This document shows positions 37,239-48,377 of a stretch of 64,000 nucleotides of DNA, piece after piece (the stretch's first letter is position 1; every line of letters starts with the position of its first letter). The notes beneath the pieces were generated by a model. The model searched no databases. It saw only the letters and a list, made by a program, of their open reading frames with translations, and was not told the DNA's origin. The translations under genes and the position numbers were made by a program. Source of the stretch: CBDHDN01 sp965261585 (GTDB lineage: Bacteria; Pseudomonadota; Alphaproteobacteria; UBA6615). The stretch is taken from assembly GCA_965261585.1 (NCBI GenBank), contig CBDHDN010000058.1, forward strand, positions 62,001-126,000. Direction: 5' to 3'.

Positions 37239-39818
37239 ATGGAAAGCACGGAAAACGGAACCACGAAGCCACTCTCGCTTTCGCGGCCCAGTCGGCTGGA
37301 GCTGAAGAAGACTGTCGCGACCGGTCAGGTCAAGCAGAGCTTCAGCCACGGTCGCACGAAGACCGTCACCGTCGAGGTCAAGCGCAAGCGCACCTTCGCG
37401 CCGGGCAAGAGCGGCCGCATGGCCGAGGTGAATGCAGATCCGCTCGAGATTTCGGAGCTTGCGAAGGCCGAGCCCAAGGTCGTTGCGCCGGAAGAGCTGG
37501 TCGAGCCGGAAAGGCCGAAGCGCACCCTTACCGAAGAGGAGCGGGCGGCGCGCCTGCGGGCGCTCGAAGAGGCGAAGCGTGTGGCCGAGGAATCGGCCAA
37601 GGAAGACGAGGTCCAGCAGGCCGAGGAGGCGCTGCGCTTGGCGCGCGAGGCCGCCGAGCGGGCCGAGGCCGAGGAGTTGCAGCGCACCGAAGAGGCCCGG
37701 GCGCGCCGGCGTGTCGAGGTCGAGGAGCGCAGCCAGGCCGATACAGAGGCCCGACAGCTGGCCGATGGCGCCGCGCAGCGTGCCTCGGAGGCGGTGCGGC
37801 GGCGCGAAGCGGTTGGCCCCGAGCCGGTCGAGGACGCATCGTCTGCCGCCGCCAGATCGCGCAAGATGGTCAAGGTGCCGGCCAAGCCGGCGGCGCGCGC
37901 GCGCGGGACCGACCGGCGCCGCGGCGGCAAGCTCACGATCAGCCAGGCGCTCGACGAGGATGGTGGCGACCGTCGGCGCAGTGTCGCGGCGTTCCGCCGC
38001 CGGCAGGAGCGCGAGCGTCAGAAGGCGATGGCGCAGGTCGCTCAACAGGGCGGCGGGAAGATCGTGCGCGAGGTCGTCATTCCAGAGTCGATCACGGTCG
38101 GCGAGCTGGCGAACCGCATGGCCGAGCGTGGCGCCGAGGTGATCAAGGCGCTGATGAAGCTCGATATCATGGTGACGATCAATCAGGTGCTCGATCCGGA
38201 CACGGCAGAGCTGGTGGTGAACGAGTTTGGCCACCGGGTGAAGCGCGTCTCGGCGGCGGATGTCGAGATCGGCGTCGGCGGTGAAGAGGATGCCGATGAA
38301 ACGCTACTGCCGCGCGCGCCTGTCGTGACGGTGATGGGCCATGTCGACCACGGCAAGACGTCGCTGCTCGATGCCCTGCGCGAGACCGACGTCGCCAGCC
38401 GCGAGGCCGGCGGCATCACCCAGCATATCGGGGCCTACCAGGTCGACATCGGCGATGGTCACCGCATTACGTTCCTCGACACGCCCGGTCACGAGGCCTT
38501 CACGGCGATGCGCCAGCGTGGCGCCCGGGTGACGGACCTGGTGATCCTGGTCGTCGCCGCGGACGACGGCGTGCAACCGCAGACGATCGAGGCGATCAAC
38601 CACGCGCGCGTCGCCGACGTGCCGCTGATCGTCGCCATCAACAAGATCGACCGGCCGGATGCCGACCCGACGAAGATCCGCAACGAGCTGCTGTCGCACG
38701 AAGTCGTCCTCGAAGAGTTCGGCGGCGAAGTGCAGAGCGTCGAGGTGTCGGCGACCGAGAAGACGAACCTGGACAAGCTGGCCGAGGCGGTCCTGCTGCA
38801 GTCCGAGATCCTGGAGCTCAAGGCCAATCCCGAGCGGCCGGCGTTCGGCGCGGTCATCGAGGCCAGGCTTGAACGCGGCCGCGGCCCGGTGGCGACTGTG
38901 CTGATACAGCGCGGTACGCTCAAAGTCGGTGACATCGTGATCGCCGGTGGCGAATGGGGCCGCGTGCGGGCGCTGATCGACGACCATGGAGACAACGCCA
39001 AGAGCGCCGGCCCTTCGGTGCCGGTCGAGGTATTGGGCATCAACGGCACGCCGCTGGCCGGTGACGACTTCGCCGTCGTCGAGAACGAGAGCCGGGCGCG
39101 CGAGATCACCGAGTATCGCAAATCGCAGCTGCGCGACAAACGCGCGGTGGCCGGCGCGCGCGGCTCGCTGGAGCAGATGTTCAGCCGGATCGCTGCCGGC
39201 GAGGCGGCGGCGGTGCCTGTCGTCATCAAGGCCGACGTGCAGGGCTCGGTGGAGGCGATTGTCGGGGCGCTGGAGAGATTGTCGACGGATGAGGTTAAGA
39301 TCCAGGTGCTGCATGCGGCCGTCGGCGGCATTACGGAGTCCGACGTGTCGCTGGCCTCGTCGGTCGGCGGCCTGATTGTCGGGTTCAACGTTCGCGCCAA
39401 CCCGCAGGCGCGCGATCAGGCGAAGCGCGATGATGTCGAGATCCGCTACTACTCGATCATTTACGACGTCGTCGACGATGCCAAGGCGCTGCTGGAGGGC
39501 AAGCTCGCCCCGGCGATCGAGGAGAGCCATCTGGGCAGCGCGGCGATCCGCGAGGTCTTCAATATCACCAAGGTGGGCAAGGTTGCGGGCTGCATGATCG
39601 TCGATGGTGTTGTCCGTCGCGGTTCGAAGGTGCGTCTGCTGCGCGACAACGTCGTCATCCACGAGGGTGGCCTCGGCACGCTCCGCCGCTTCAAGGATGA
39701 TGTGCGCGAGGTCAAGGAAGGCTACGAATGCGGCATGGCGTTGGAGAACTATCACAACGTGCAGATCGGCGATGTGATCGAGTGCTATGAGGTGAAAGAG
39801 GTGGCGCGCACGTTGTAG
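37239..39818 (+). CDS. infB: Translation initiation factor IF-2
   Basis: IF-2 is the GTPase that places initiator tRNA on the 30S subunit and promotes subunit joining. The 859-residue product has the N-terminal IF-2 motif (KTVTVEVKRKRTFAPGKSG), a long Ala/Glu/Arg-rich predicted coiled linker (residues 90-190), and the G domain with GHVDHGKTSLLDAL near 368, DTPGHEAF near 415 and NKID near 469. Domains II-IV follow. Length is normal for the group. Confidence 0.97.
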   Translation: MESTENGTTKPLSLSRPSRLELKKTVATGQVKQSFSHGRTKTVTVEVKRKRTFAPGKSGRMAEVNADPLEISELAKAEPKVVAPEELVEPERPKRTLTEEERAARLRALEEAKRVAEESAKEDEVQQAEEALRLAREAAERAEAEELQRTEEARARRRVEVEERSQADTEARQLADGAAQRASEAVRRREAVGPEPVEDASSAAARSRKMVKVPAKPAARARGTDRRRGGKLTISQALDEDGGDRRRSVAAFRRRQERERQKAMAQVAQQGGGKIVREVVIPESITVGELANRMAERGAEVIKALMKLDIMVTINQVLDPDTAELVVNEFGHRVKRVSAADVEIGVGGEEDADETLLPRAPVVTVMGHVDHGKTSLLDALRETDVASREAGGITQHIGAYQVDIGDGHRITFLDTPGHEAFTAMRQRGARVTDLVILVVAADDGVQPQTIEAINHARVADVPLIVAINKIDRPDADPTKIRNELLSHEVVLEEFGGEVQSVEVSATEKTNLDKLAEAVLLQSEILELKANPERPAFGAVIEARLERGRGPVATVLIQRGTLKVGDIVIAGGEWGRVRALIDDHGDNAKSAGPSVPVEVLGINGTPLAGDDFAVVENESRAREITEYRKSQLRDKRAVAGARGSLEQMFSRIAAGEAAAVPVVIKADVQGSVEAIVGALERLSTDEVKIQVLHAAVGGITESDVSLASSVGGLIVGFNVRANPQARDQAKRDDVEIRYYSIIYDVVDDAKALLEGKLAPAIEESHLGSAAIREVFNITKVGKVAGCMIVDGVVRRGSKVRLLRDNVVIHEGGLGTLRRFKDDVREVKEGYECGMALENYHNVQIGDVIECYEVKEVARTL

Positions 39819-39870
39819 CCGCGCCCCGTGCCCGAGCACGGCGGGCGGACTTTGAGTCGGACCGATAGAC

Positions 39871-40296
39871 ATGACCAGACGTGTGGGAAGCGCGGGGACC
39901 GGCAGGCCACGAAGCCAACGGCAATTGCGGGTCGGCGAAGAGATGCGCCACGCGCTGGTCCGCGTCGTGCAGAGCGAGCCGTTTCGTGACCCGGACCTGG
40001 CGGCGCAATCGATCACGGTCACGGAAGTGCGAACCAGCGCCGACCTGCGCTACGCGACCGTGTTCGTCATGCCGTTGGGCGGCACCGACGGGCCACGCGT
40101 CGTCGCTGCGCTCACCCGCGCCGGGGCGTTTGTCCGCGGTCGCGTTGCTGCCGAGGTGCAGCTGAGGCACGTGCCCGAGTTGCGCTTCGTGCTCGACGAG
40201 AGCTTCGATGCCGCGGCGCAGATCGACACGCTGCTCGATGACCCCCGCGTCGCCAGCGACCTCGAGGATGCCGAGACCGGGGACGAGGGCGGCTAG
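39871..40296 (+). CDS. rbfA: 30S ribosome-binding factor RbfA
   Basis: A 141-residue KH-like protein that binds the immature 30S subunit near helix 1 of 16S rRNA. Visible features are the basic N-terminus, EEMRHALVRVVQ, the strand VTEVRTSADLRYATVFV and the signature RHVPELRFVLDESFD near residues 100-116. The acidic tail (DLEDAETGDEGG) is typical of alphaproteobacteria. It lies 52 bp after infB and 2 bp before truB. Confidence 0.95.
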   Translation: MTRRVGSAGTGRPRSQRQLRVGEEMRHALVRVVQSEPFRDPDLAAQSITVTEVRTSADLRYATVFVMPLGGTDGPRVVAALTRAGAFVRGRVAAEVQLRHVPELRFVLDESFDAAAQIDTLLDDPRVASDLEDAETGDEGG

Positions 40297-40298
40297 AC

Positions 40299-41231
40299 TT
40301 GGCCGCCGGCAGGATTCGCAAGGGTCGGCCGCTACATGGCTGGCTCAATATCGACAAACCCGTGGGCATGTCCTCGGCGCAGTGCGTCGGCGCCGTGCGC
40401 CGGGCGACCGGCGCGGCCAAGGCCGGCCACGCCGGCACCCTGGATCCGCTGGCGTCGGGCGTGCTGCCGATCGCCCTGGGCGAGGCGACGAAGACGATTG
40501 CCCACATCGTGGATACGGCGAAGGCCTACGACTTCACCGTGCGCTGGGGCGAGCGGCGGGCGACCGACGATGCCGAGGGCGCAGTCGTGGAGCGCAACGA
40601 TGCGCGGCCGTCGGCGGCGGAGATAGAAGCGGCGCTGCCGCGCTTCATCGGCCGGATCGAACAAGTGCCGCCGGCATACTCGGCGGTCAAGGTCGGCGGC
40701 AGGCGCGCTTACGCGTCGGCCCGGGCGGGTGAAACCGTGGTGCTGGCGGCGCGAACGGTGCGCGTCGATGCTCTGCGCCTCGTCGATATTCCGGACCGCG
40801 ACCACGCCTGCCTGCGCCTCGATTGCGGCAAGGGCACCTATGTGCGCAGCCTGGCGCGCGACCTCGCCGGGGTGCTGGGAACCTGCGGATACGTCGCGGC
40901 GCTGCGCCGCACGCGGGTCGGGCCGTTCGATGAAAGCACCGTTATTTCACTGGATAAACTAGAGCAACTCCGCCATATTGCGGCCGCCAAGTTTCCGCTC
41001 ATGCCGATCGAGTCAGCGCTGGCCGACATCCCGGCTATGGCTTTGTCGGCGGACGACGTGGTGCGGCTTCGCCAAGGGCAGACCGTCTTGTTCGCGAGCA
41101 CCATGGACGGAGCGCGGGGCCAGGCCATCGGCGATGACACCGTCGTTCTCGCCAGGGGTGCGGCCGGACCGGTCGCCCTGGCCAGGACCGATGGTGGACG
41201 GCTGATGCCGTTGCGTGTTTTCAACCTGTGA
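40299..41231 (+). CDS. truB: tRNA pseudouridine(55) synthase TruB
   Basis: TruB makes pseudouridine 55 in the T-arm of tRNAs. The 310-residue protein shows the substrate motif GWLNIDKPVGMSSAQ and the catalytic aspartate in GHAGTLDPLASGVLPI near residue 47, with PPAYSAVKVGGRRAY and DCGKGTYVRSLARDL further on. The start is TTG at 40299, two bases after rbfA. A PUA-like C-terminal region is present. Confidence 0.95.
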   Translation: MAAGRIRKGRPLHGWLNIDKPVGMSSAQCVGAVRRATGAAKAGHAGTLDPLASGVLPIALGEATKTIAHIVDTAKAYDFTVRWGERRATDDAEGAVVERNDARPSAAEIEAALPRFIGRIEQVPPAYSAVKVGGRRAYASARAGETVVLAARTVRVDALRLVDIPDRDHACLRLDCGKGTYVRSLARDLAGVLGTCGYVAALRRTRVGPFDESTVISLDKLEQLRHIAAAKFPLMPIESALADIPAMALSADDVVRLRQGQTVLFASTMDGARGQAIGDDTVVLARGAAGPVALARTDGGRLMPLRVFNL

Positions 41232-41246
41232 TGCCATGAGGACGAG

Positions 41247-41516
41247 ATGTCGATCACTGCGGTTCGCAAGACGGAACTGATCAACGAGTTCCGACACAAG
41301 GAGGGCGATACCGGCTCGCCCGAAGTTCAGGTCGCGATTTTGACGGAGAGGATCAGTAACCTCACCGAGCACCTGAAGGTTCATGCGAAGGACCACCACT
41401 CGCGCCGGGGATTGCTGATCATGGTCGGACAAAGGCGCCGACTGCTCGACTACACCAAGCGGAAAGACGTCAATCGCTACCAGGCGTTGATAAAACGTCT
41501 GGGGATCCGGCGTTAG
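41247..41516 (+). CDS. rpsO: 30S ribosomal protein S15
   Basis: Ribosomal protein S15, 89 residues, the usual length. It binds 16S rRNA early in 30S assembly. Conserved segments are GDTGSPEVQVAILTERI, KDHHSRRGLLIMVGQRRRLLDY and RYQALIKRLGIRR. It follows truB by 15 bp and precedes pnp by 133 bp, the common rpsO-pnp order. In E. coli S15 represses its own translation; this was not assessed here. Confidence 0.98.
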   Translation: MSITAVRKTELINEFRHKEGDTGSPEVQVAILTERISNLTEHLKVHAKDHHSRRGLLIMVGQRRRLLDYTKRKDVNRYQALIKRLGIRR

Positions 41517-41649
41517 CGATTCGCTTGCGACGCTTGTGCGTGCCGCCGGGCAGCCCCGCGCGGCATCAGACCAAGACAGCAACTTTGCAATGCGTCGGAG
41601 AGACGCCAGGGCGCGGCCATCCGGGCACGCGCCGTAACTCTGTTGGGAA

Positions 41650-43833
<2,184 letters not shown>

Positions 43834-44028
43834 GGCTATTGACCAGGACGGCTGCCGGCGCCCGCTCGTGGGCGGGGCCGTCGTCGCCGTTGTCGTTGAC
43901 CCCCACGAGCTGAATCGAGTGTGAGAAGACGCAGAGCCGTCGAGGCGGGCGGTCACGAGTCGGGTCGCAGCATGTGGGGCGTTGCCACGGCCCTCGCCGG
44001 GCAGACAGCTCAGTCTGTGCCGCGGTTT

Positions 44029-45315
44029 CTACTTCGGTTGCGATCTTGCTGTCGCGTCGGCTGTGCGTCTGGTTTCAGCCCTGGCCGCGTCGATATAGGT
44101 GAGCTCAGTCTCTTCGAAATCGCCATAGAGAATGCGTAGATACGCCTCGGGCTGGTTTGGGCAGGCGAAGTCGTCGCCAAGAAATGCGATCGTCGAGACC
44201 GGCAGTACGATCTCCTGGGGAACGCCGTAACATCCGGCCTGGGTCAAGGACATGGCACCCTTGGGGGTCCGTCTTTCGAGCACGGATTGGCCGTTGCTCA
44301 CGGCGCGCTCGTAGACGCAGAGATCGAGGCGGATTTCGCCTCGCATTCGATTGCGTTCCCAACGGAACGGCCATGATCCTGGCGGATCGTAGGAGATCGT
44401 GAGGTACATTTTGTTCTTCAATACGTCGACGTAGTAGCCATCCCGCTTGCCGCGTTTGGAGAGAAACTCTATCAAAGAGTCCCATGTCACATCGCCGTCA
44501 AGCAAAACCGCGATATCGACGTCGTCCTCCCACGCAAGAAGCGCACCGTTCTCCCGCACTGCCCCCAGAAGGGTCCCGCCGTCCAGCCAGTGAACGGCGC
44601 CCATGTCGCGCAGACAGGTGGCAACATAATAGCCAAGGGTCTTCATGTGCTCGCGGCAGCACGGAGCCGTATTCAGGCCGAGGCGCTGTACGTAGTAGTT
44701 GAACGGGCAGGGGAGGGTTTCTTTGCTACAGCCGAGCCACGTGACGGTGCCGTCGGCCGACAGCACGAGTTCTCGAATGCCATGCCGTCTCGCAAAGCCC
44801 TCAATGTCTCCATTCGCCTGTGCCTTCAGGACCGCCAAATCATGACCACCAAGAGGATATTGGCGCCGCACGCCGGTCCACCGGTGCCGTAGAAACCACG
44901 TTAGCTCGATTGCCATGGCAGCCGTCAAGACCCCAAGGAGCTTAGCGTCAGGGAAAGTGTACCCAGCGACGATAGCGGGCAGAATCATCCATAGGCCCGC
45001 GTAGTCACCGTGTTTAGCCAGGAACTCGACAATGGGCCGAGGGGCTCCTGGCCGGAAGTCGACGGCAGGAGCGGCGATGATACCGAACAGCACGGCGATG
45101 AAACCGGCCGAAACCACCAAGGCCAGCAAGTCGACGCCGTCTGCCGAAAACGATATCTCAGCCACCGTGACGGTCGCGAGCCCGGCCGTCGCGAGTGACG
45201 TCGACAATGTCGGAAAGTACCAGTTTCGCGGATATTTCAGGAGACGAACGAAGGACAGATAGATCACGGAATAAAGTGCAGCGGCAACTAAGAAATCTAT
45301 CGTTTTGGCGGTCAT
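44029..45315 (-). CDS. Membrane LicD/fukutin-type phospho-group transferase
   Basis: A 428-residue protein with about five membrane helices in the first 150 residues and then a LicD/fukutin-family nucleotidyltransferase-like domain. The diagnostic part is PCCREHMKTLGYYV, then HWLDGGTLLGAVRENG and WEDDVDIAV (the DxD metal site, near residue 275), followed by RLDLCVYE. LicD moves phosphocholine to surface glycans in Gram-positive and Haemophilus-type bacteria; FKTN/FKRP transfer ribitol phosphate. It lies convergent with pnp and next to genes for a trimethylammonium-type hydroxylase and methyltransferases, so phosphocholine or a relative is the likely group. GC is lower than in pnp, which suggests transfer. 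Confidence 0.82.
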   Translation of the reverse strand: MTAKTIDFLVAAALYSVIYLSFVRLLKYPRNWYFPTLSTSLATAGLATVTVAEISFSADGVDLLALVVSAGFIAVLFGIIAAPAVDFRPGAPRPIVEFLAKHGDYAGLWMILPAIVAGYTFPDAKLLGVLTAAMAIELTWFLRHRWTGVRRQYPLGGHDLAVLKAQANGDIEGFARRHGIRELVLSADGTVTWLGCSKETLPCPFNYYVQRLGLNTAPCCREHMKTLGYYVATCLRDMGAVHWLDGGTLLGAVRENGALLAWEDDVDIAVLLDGDVTWDSLIEFLSKRGKRDGYYVDVLKNKMYLTISYDPPGSWPFRWERNRMRGEIRLDLCVYERAVSNGQSVLERRTPKGAMSLTQAGCYGVPQEIVLPVSTIAFLGDDFACPNQPEAYLRILYGDFEETELTYIDAARAETRRTADATARSQPK

Positions 45316-45449
45316 AAGTCGTTGTTACCTATACGGTCTCTATCATGCTGCACGAATCGGGTCTTACCAGACATGAGACCGTGGGTGCGGCGGCCCGGCT
45401 GCTCCCAAACGCTCCGCCAGATTTGAAGTCGGTGGCCGGTCGAATTCGG

Positions 45450-46707
45450 TTATTGCCAACTCGTGAAATCGCCCATCACCCCCGGCCCTGAAGGGTGCCT
45501 TCTTGAAGCAAATTTTGCCCTTGCAGGCGGACCGCGATCAAGCTGAAGGGGCCGTCGGGTCTCCCGGCGCCCCGTGGCGCGTTCGAGCACGCGCATCCGA
45601 CTGAACAGACCGTCGCGATCGACGTAGCAGCCCTGCAGGTGCCGCGGGCCGCGGGCCGCTCGCCGCATCGAAAGCGGTGCGGCCGTGCAGCACGCGCCGG
45701 TTATCGATTGCGACCAGGTCGCCTGCGGCAAATCGGTAACGCAGCTCGAACCGGGGATCCCGGATCAGCGCTGCCAGCCCGCGATGCGCGCGATAAACTT
45801 CGAGCATGCGGTCGGCCGGCACGTTCAAGGGGCCCACTACGGGGGTGTTGAAGCGCAGCTCATCGATGTTGCCGTCGCCGTCGAGACCGATGGCGGGCGC
45901 GCGGTAGCGGGCGTCCGTCTCTTCGTCCTCGTAGCCAAAATCAAGTGGGACCGTGGCGAGAACCTCGAACGCCGATGGATCCATCGACCGAAGCGCTTGC
46001 ACCACGTTGAACCCGTCCACCAACACCGATTCACCGCCCGTCGCGTCGTTGCGTAGGCAGTGCAACAGCTGGTAGCCGGGCGGCAGTTCGTAGTACGGCA
46101 GGTCGGTGTGGCAGTGCAGGTGAAGGGCGGTATATGCGCTGCTGTTCGGCCGTGGCACCGATGCCACGTCGAAGTGTCTGCCGAAGTTTGACCGGCGTGG
46201 GAGGCCGATCCGCTCCGCAACCCGCAGGGCCTGTCGTTCCTGCACGGGCACACCGTGCATCATGCAGACGCCGTGGCTCCGCAGGGCACGCAGGTAGGAC
46301 AACAGGGCCGCGTCGTCTCCCATGACGTCGTCATGAGTGAACGTCGGCATGACCAGGGCCGCGTCCCACAGGACCCTGGCAGACGGCCCGGCGCGCCGCC
46401 GTGAATAACAATGCTGCAAGAGCCATGTGGCTTCGTAGGTGCTGGTGTGGCCGCCGTTCTCCCAGATCACGTGAAGGCTGCCATCCGCAGCCGTCTCAGC
46501 GCTCAGCGCCCTGATATCCTCCGGCACGCCAAGCAGGTCGAATGTCCGCTCCTTTGTCTCGGGGTGACGGCACTGCAAACACCGGCAATTATCGCGCAGC
46601 CAAATATAGTGGTACTCGCTGTCGCCATCGGCATCCCAAGCGACTCGTATCGAAGTTTCTCCAAGTTCGACGGTGCTGACTCGACAGACGGGAGACGAGT
46701 CTGACAT
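45450..46707 (-). pseudogene. Gamma-butyrobetaine-hydroxylase-like Fe(II)/2-oxoglutarate oxygenase, frameshifted
   Basis: The N-terminal domain carries the zinc-type motif WLRDNCRCLQCRHPETKERTF of BBOX/DUF971 proteins. The TauD-like oxygenase domain carries the iron ligands in LHLHCHTDLPYYELPPGY and in IDNRRVLHGRTAF, with FRY-type arginine in ELRYRFAAGD. A 7-bp tandem duplication at 45642-45655 shifts the frame after SGPR; without it the protein is 416 residues and continues HLQGCYVDRDGLFSR. Known relatives hydroxylate gamma-butyrobetaine or trimethyllysine. The frame continues upstream of 46707 into a duplicated copy of the methyltransferase start, so a chimeric N-terminus (start 46821) is possible. 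Confidence 0.82.
45642..45655. repeat. 7-bp tandem duplication that breaks the oxygenase frame
   Basis: CCGCGGG occurs twice in a row. Deleting one copy restores the oxygenase frame and a normal C-terminal sequence. It may have arisen by slippage in GC-rich DNA. Confidence 0.85.
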
Positions 46708-46717
46708 CGCATCCCAT

Positions 46718-47170
46718 TCCAGACCGATCGAGACCCGCGTATCACTGTTTGTCGCCGAGGTCGCCGCGTAGTTCTCGTAGTCCACAGATCGAGACCGTTG
46801 CTGTAGATCGATAGATCTCATCTCCGCTCCCAATGACCGTCTCTCCCAACTCTTCTTGGACGTCGCGCCGGCGATGCCGAGCCCGGGTGACGGCGACAAG
46901 CCGTGCTCCGGCCGGAAGCATGGCAAGCCTTCTTGGATCCGGCCTTCCGGCGGTCCGAGCGAAAGCCCTCGGACGGTTGCTACCTCGACGAGGTGAGCAC
47001 CGCGCTTGGTGCCCCCAGAGTGAGCCGAGGTATCTCAGACGACTCCAACCGAGTCCCCTGAGAAGCTAGCAGAGACCGGCATCGAGCGATAGGTTGGCGA
47101 CCCCCCGGGAGATTTTCTGCGGCGTGACCAAGCCGATCGACGAACTCCGTGGCACTCTCGCGGCGGTCTT
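46718..47170 (-). repeat. Left arm of an imperfect inverted duplication
   Basis: Read on the minus strand, this stretch matches 47918-48377 on the plus strand at roughly 75-80% by eye. Matching blocks include CCGCCGCGAGAGTGCCAC, TATCGCTCGATGCCGGTCTC and GAGATGAGATCTATCGATC. It covers the upstream region and the first 35 codons of the methyltransferase at 48271. Here those codons run in frame into the oxygenase gene. Apart from this arm and the hairpin at 47186, I see nothing in 46708-47285. Confidence 0.85.
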
Positions 47171-47185
47171 TCGGGCGCGGCATGT

Positions 47186-47214
47186 GAAGCTGCGGCCAGG
47201 TTGGCCGCAGCTTC
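47186..47214. repeat. Perfect 12-bp hairpin beside the duplication arm
   Basis: GAAGCTGCGGCC and GGCCGCAGCTTC form a perfect 12-bp stem with a 5-base loop. It lies just outside the left arm and 72 bp past the end of the 109-residue minus-strand gene. It may be a terminator lacking a T-run, or a mark of the rearrangement boundary. Confidence 0.55.
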
Positions 47215-47285
47215 CGCCGGCTTTACGCGCCTACGAGATCTATGAGCCGAAGGCGTAGCCGATCTGACGCAGCCCGGCGCTCGGT

Positions 47286-47615
47286 TCAGAACTGCTGCGG
47301 AAAGGCTCGAACGCAGTTCCTGACAGCGGAATTGTTGACGGGCACGTCCGGGAGCAGATCGACAATAGAGGCCCGCGCCAGATCGGTCCGCTCTGTTCGT
47401 GCGGTCGGGGCTGCATGCTCACCAGAAGCCACCAGTTGGCTGGCGTTGGCCACACAGTAAGCGACGTCGCGATCGGACGCAGCGGCGGCCGCGATCGCTG
47501 TCGCGCTGCCGTTCGTGGTTAGTGGTCCGACCCAGAAGCCAAGGATCAGAATCAAGATGGCACCAACGACGGCGCCCCAGACGTATTTGCCCCAGTGGGC
47601 CTTGAGCTCTTCCAT
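47286..47615 (-). CDS. Small single-pass membrane protein, unknown function
   Basis: A 109-residue protein that starts MEELKAHWGKYVWGAVVGAI and has one hydrophobic segment at about residues 12-32 (YVWGAVVGAILILILGFWVG), with the rest outside or in the periplasm. The exported part has two cysteines (near residues 54 and 101) that could form a disulfide. Small proteins with this kind of N-terminus occur in other alphaproteobacteria, but no function is known to me. It sits between the two duplication arms and may be bystander DNA. Confidence 0.6.
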   Translation of the reverse strand: MEELKAHWGKYVWGAVVGAILILILGFWVGPLTTNGSATAIAAAAASDRDVAYCVANASQLVASGEHAAPTARTERTDLARASIVDLLPDVPVNNSAVRNCVRAFPQQF

Positions 47616-47735
47616 GTCACGCGGGATCCTCTCACTGACAAACGGAGAGGGAGTGTATGATGAGCCGTTGGTCCTCGTATACGCTCTTGACCGAAGGGAG
47701 ATTCGCGACTGACCCGGCTTCCGTCCGTCGCTACC

Positions 47736-47891
47736 ATGGGCAGTCTCTTGACCATCCTCGGCCGGCTGCTTTGCCTGCTCGGCCTACACAAGTTCCGCGT
47801 CATCGACGTGACCCTCGGCTTTGGCCCCAGCGGCGGCGTGGCGAAGCTCGAATGCGAGCGGTGCCACCATTCGACCACTCGCAGATCCTAG
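47736..47891 (+). CDS. 51-residue cysteine-containing small protein
   Basis: A short open frame starting MGSLLTILGRLLCLLGLHK and ending with a CxxC pair in LECERCHHSTTRRS. The spacing of cysteine and histidine before a CxxC resembles small zinc-ribbon prophage proteins, but the assignment is weak. No strong ribosome-binding site is visible. It may be a decayed gene fragment. Confidence 0.4.
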   Translation: MGSLLTILGRLLCLLGLHKFRVIDVTLGFGPSGGVAKLECERCHHSTTRRS

Positions 47892-47917
47892 ATGTTTCTA
47901 TGGGGGCCGGCCCCGAG

Positions 47918-48377
47918 CGACCGCCGCGAGAGTGCCACAAGGTTCGTAGGTCGGCCCGGTTCCGCCGCAGAAATCTCTCACGGGGCCGCCAGCCTATCGC
48001 TCGATGCCGGTCTCTGTTACCGTCTCGGCGACTCGGTCGGAGTCATCTGAAGAACCTCGGCTCAGTCCGAGGGCGCCAAGCGCAACGCTAGCCTCGACAA
48101 GGCGGGCACTAGTCCACGGCCCAGGCTTTCGCTCGGACAGCCGGAAGGCCGGATCGAAAAGGCGTGTCGTGCCGCTGACCGGAGGATGGCTTATCGCCGT
48201 CACCCGGGGCGAAGCATTGTCGGCGCGGCGCGCAAGGAAAAGTTGGGAGAAACGGCCGTTGAATGTGGAGATGAGATCTATCGATCCACGGCAAGGCTTG
48301 GCTCGATCGGCGGACTACGAGAATTACGCCGCGACCTCGGCGACATACAATGATACGCGGGTCGCGATCGGTCTGGA
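47918..48377 (+). repeat. Right arm of the inverted duplication
   Basis: This is the copy that fits its context: it contains the upstream region and first 35 codons of the intact methyltransferase gene at 48271. The minus-strand match is 46718-47170. Besides this arm, 47892-48270 holds a GGGGCCGGCCCC palindrome at 47903-47914 near the outer edge and no other feature I could support. Confidence 0.85.

Noticed and set aside
43834..44028. GC-rich hairpin after pnp as a terminator.
   Set aside because: Only a 5-bp stem can form and there is no T-run.
46708..46926. Extended oxygenase start at 46926.
   Set aside because: The extra residues come from duplicated upstream DNA and have no family match; starts at 46821 or 46707 are more likely.
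47657..48091. 144-residue open frame across the duplication arm.
   Set aside because: The frame has no family features, and the better supported small gene (47736-47891) uses another frame.
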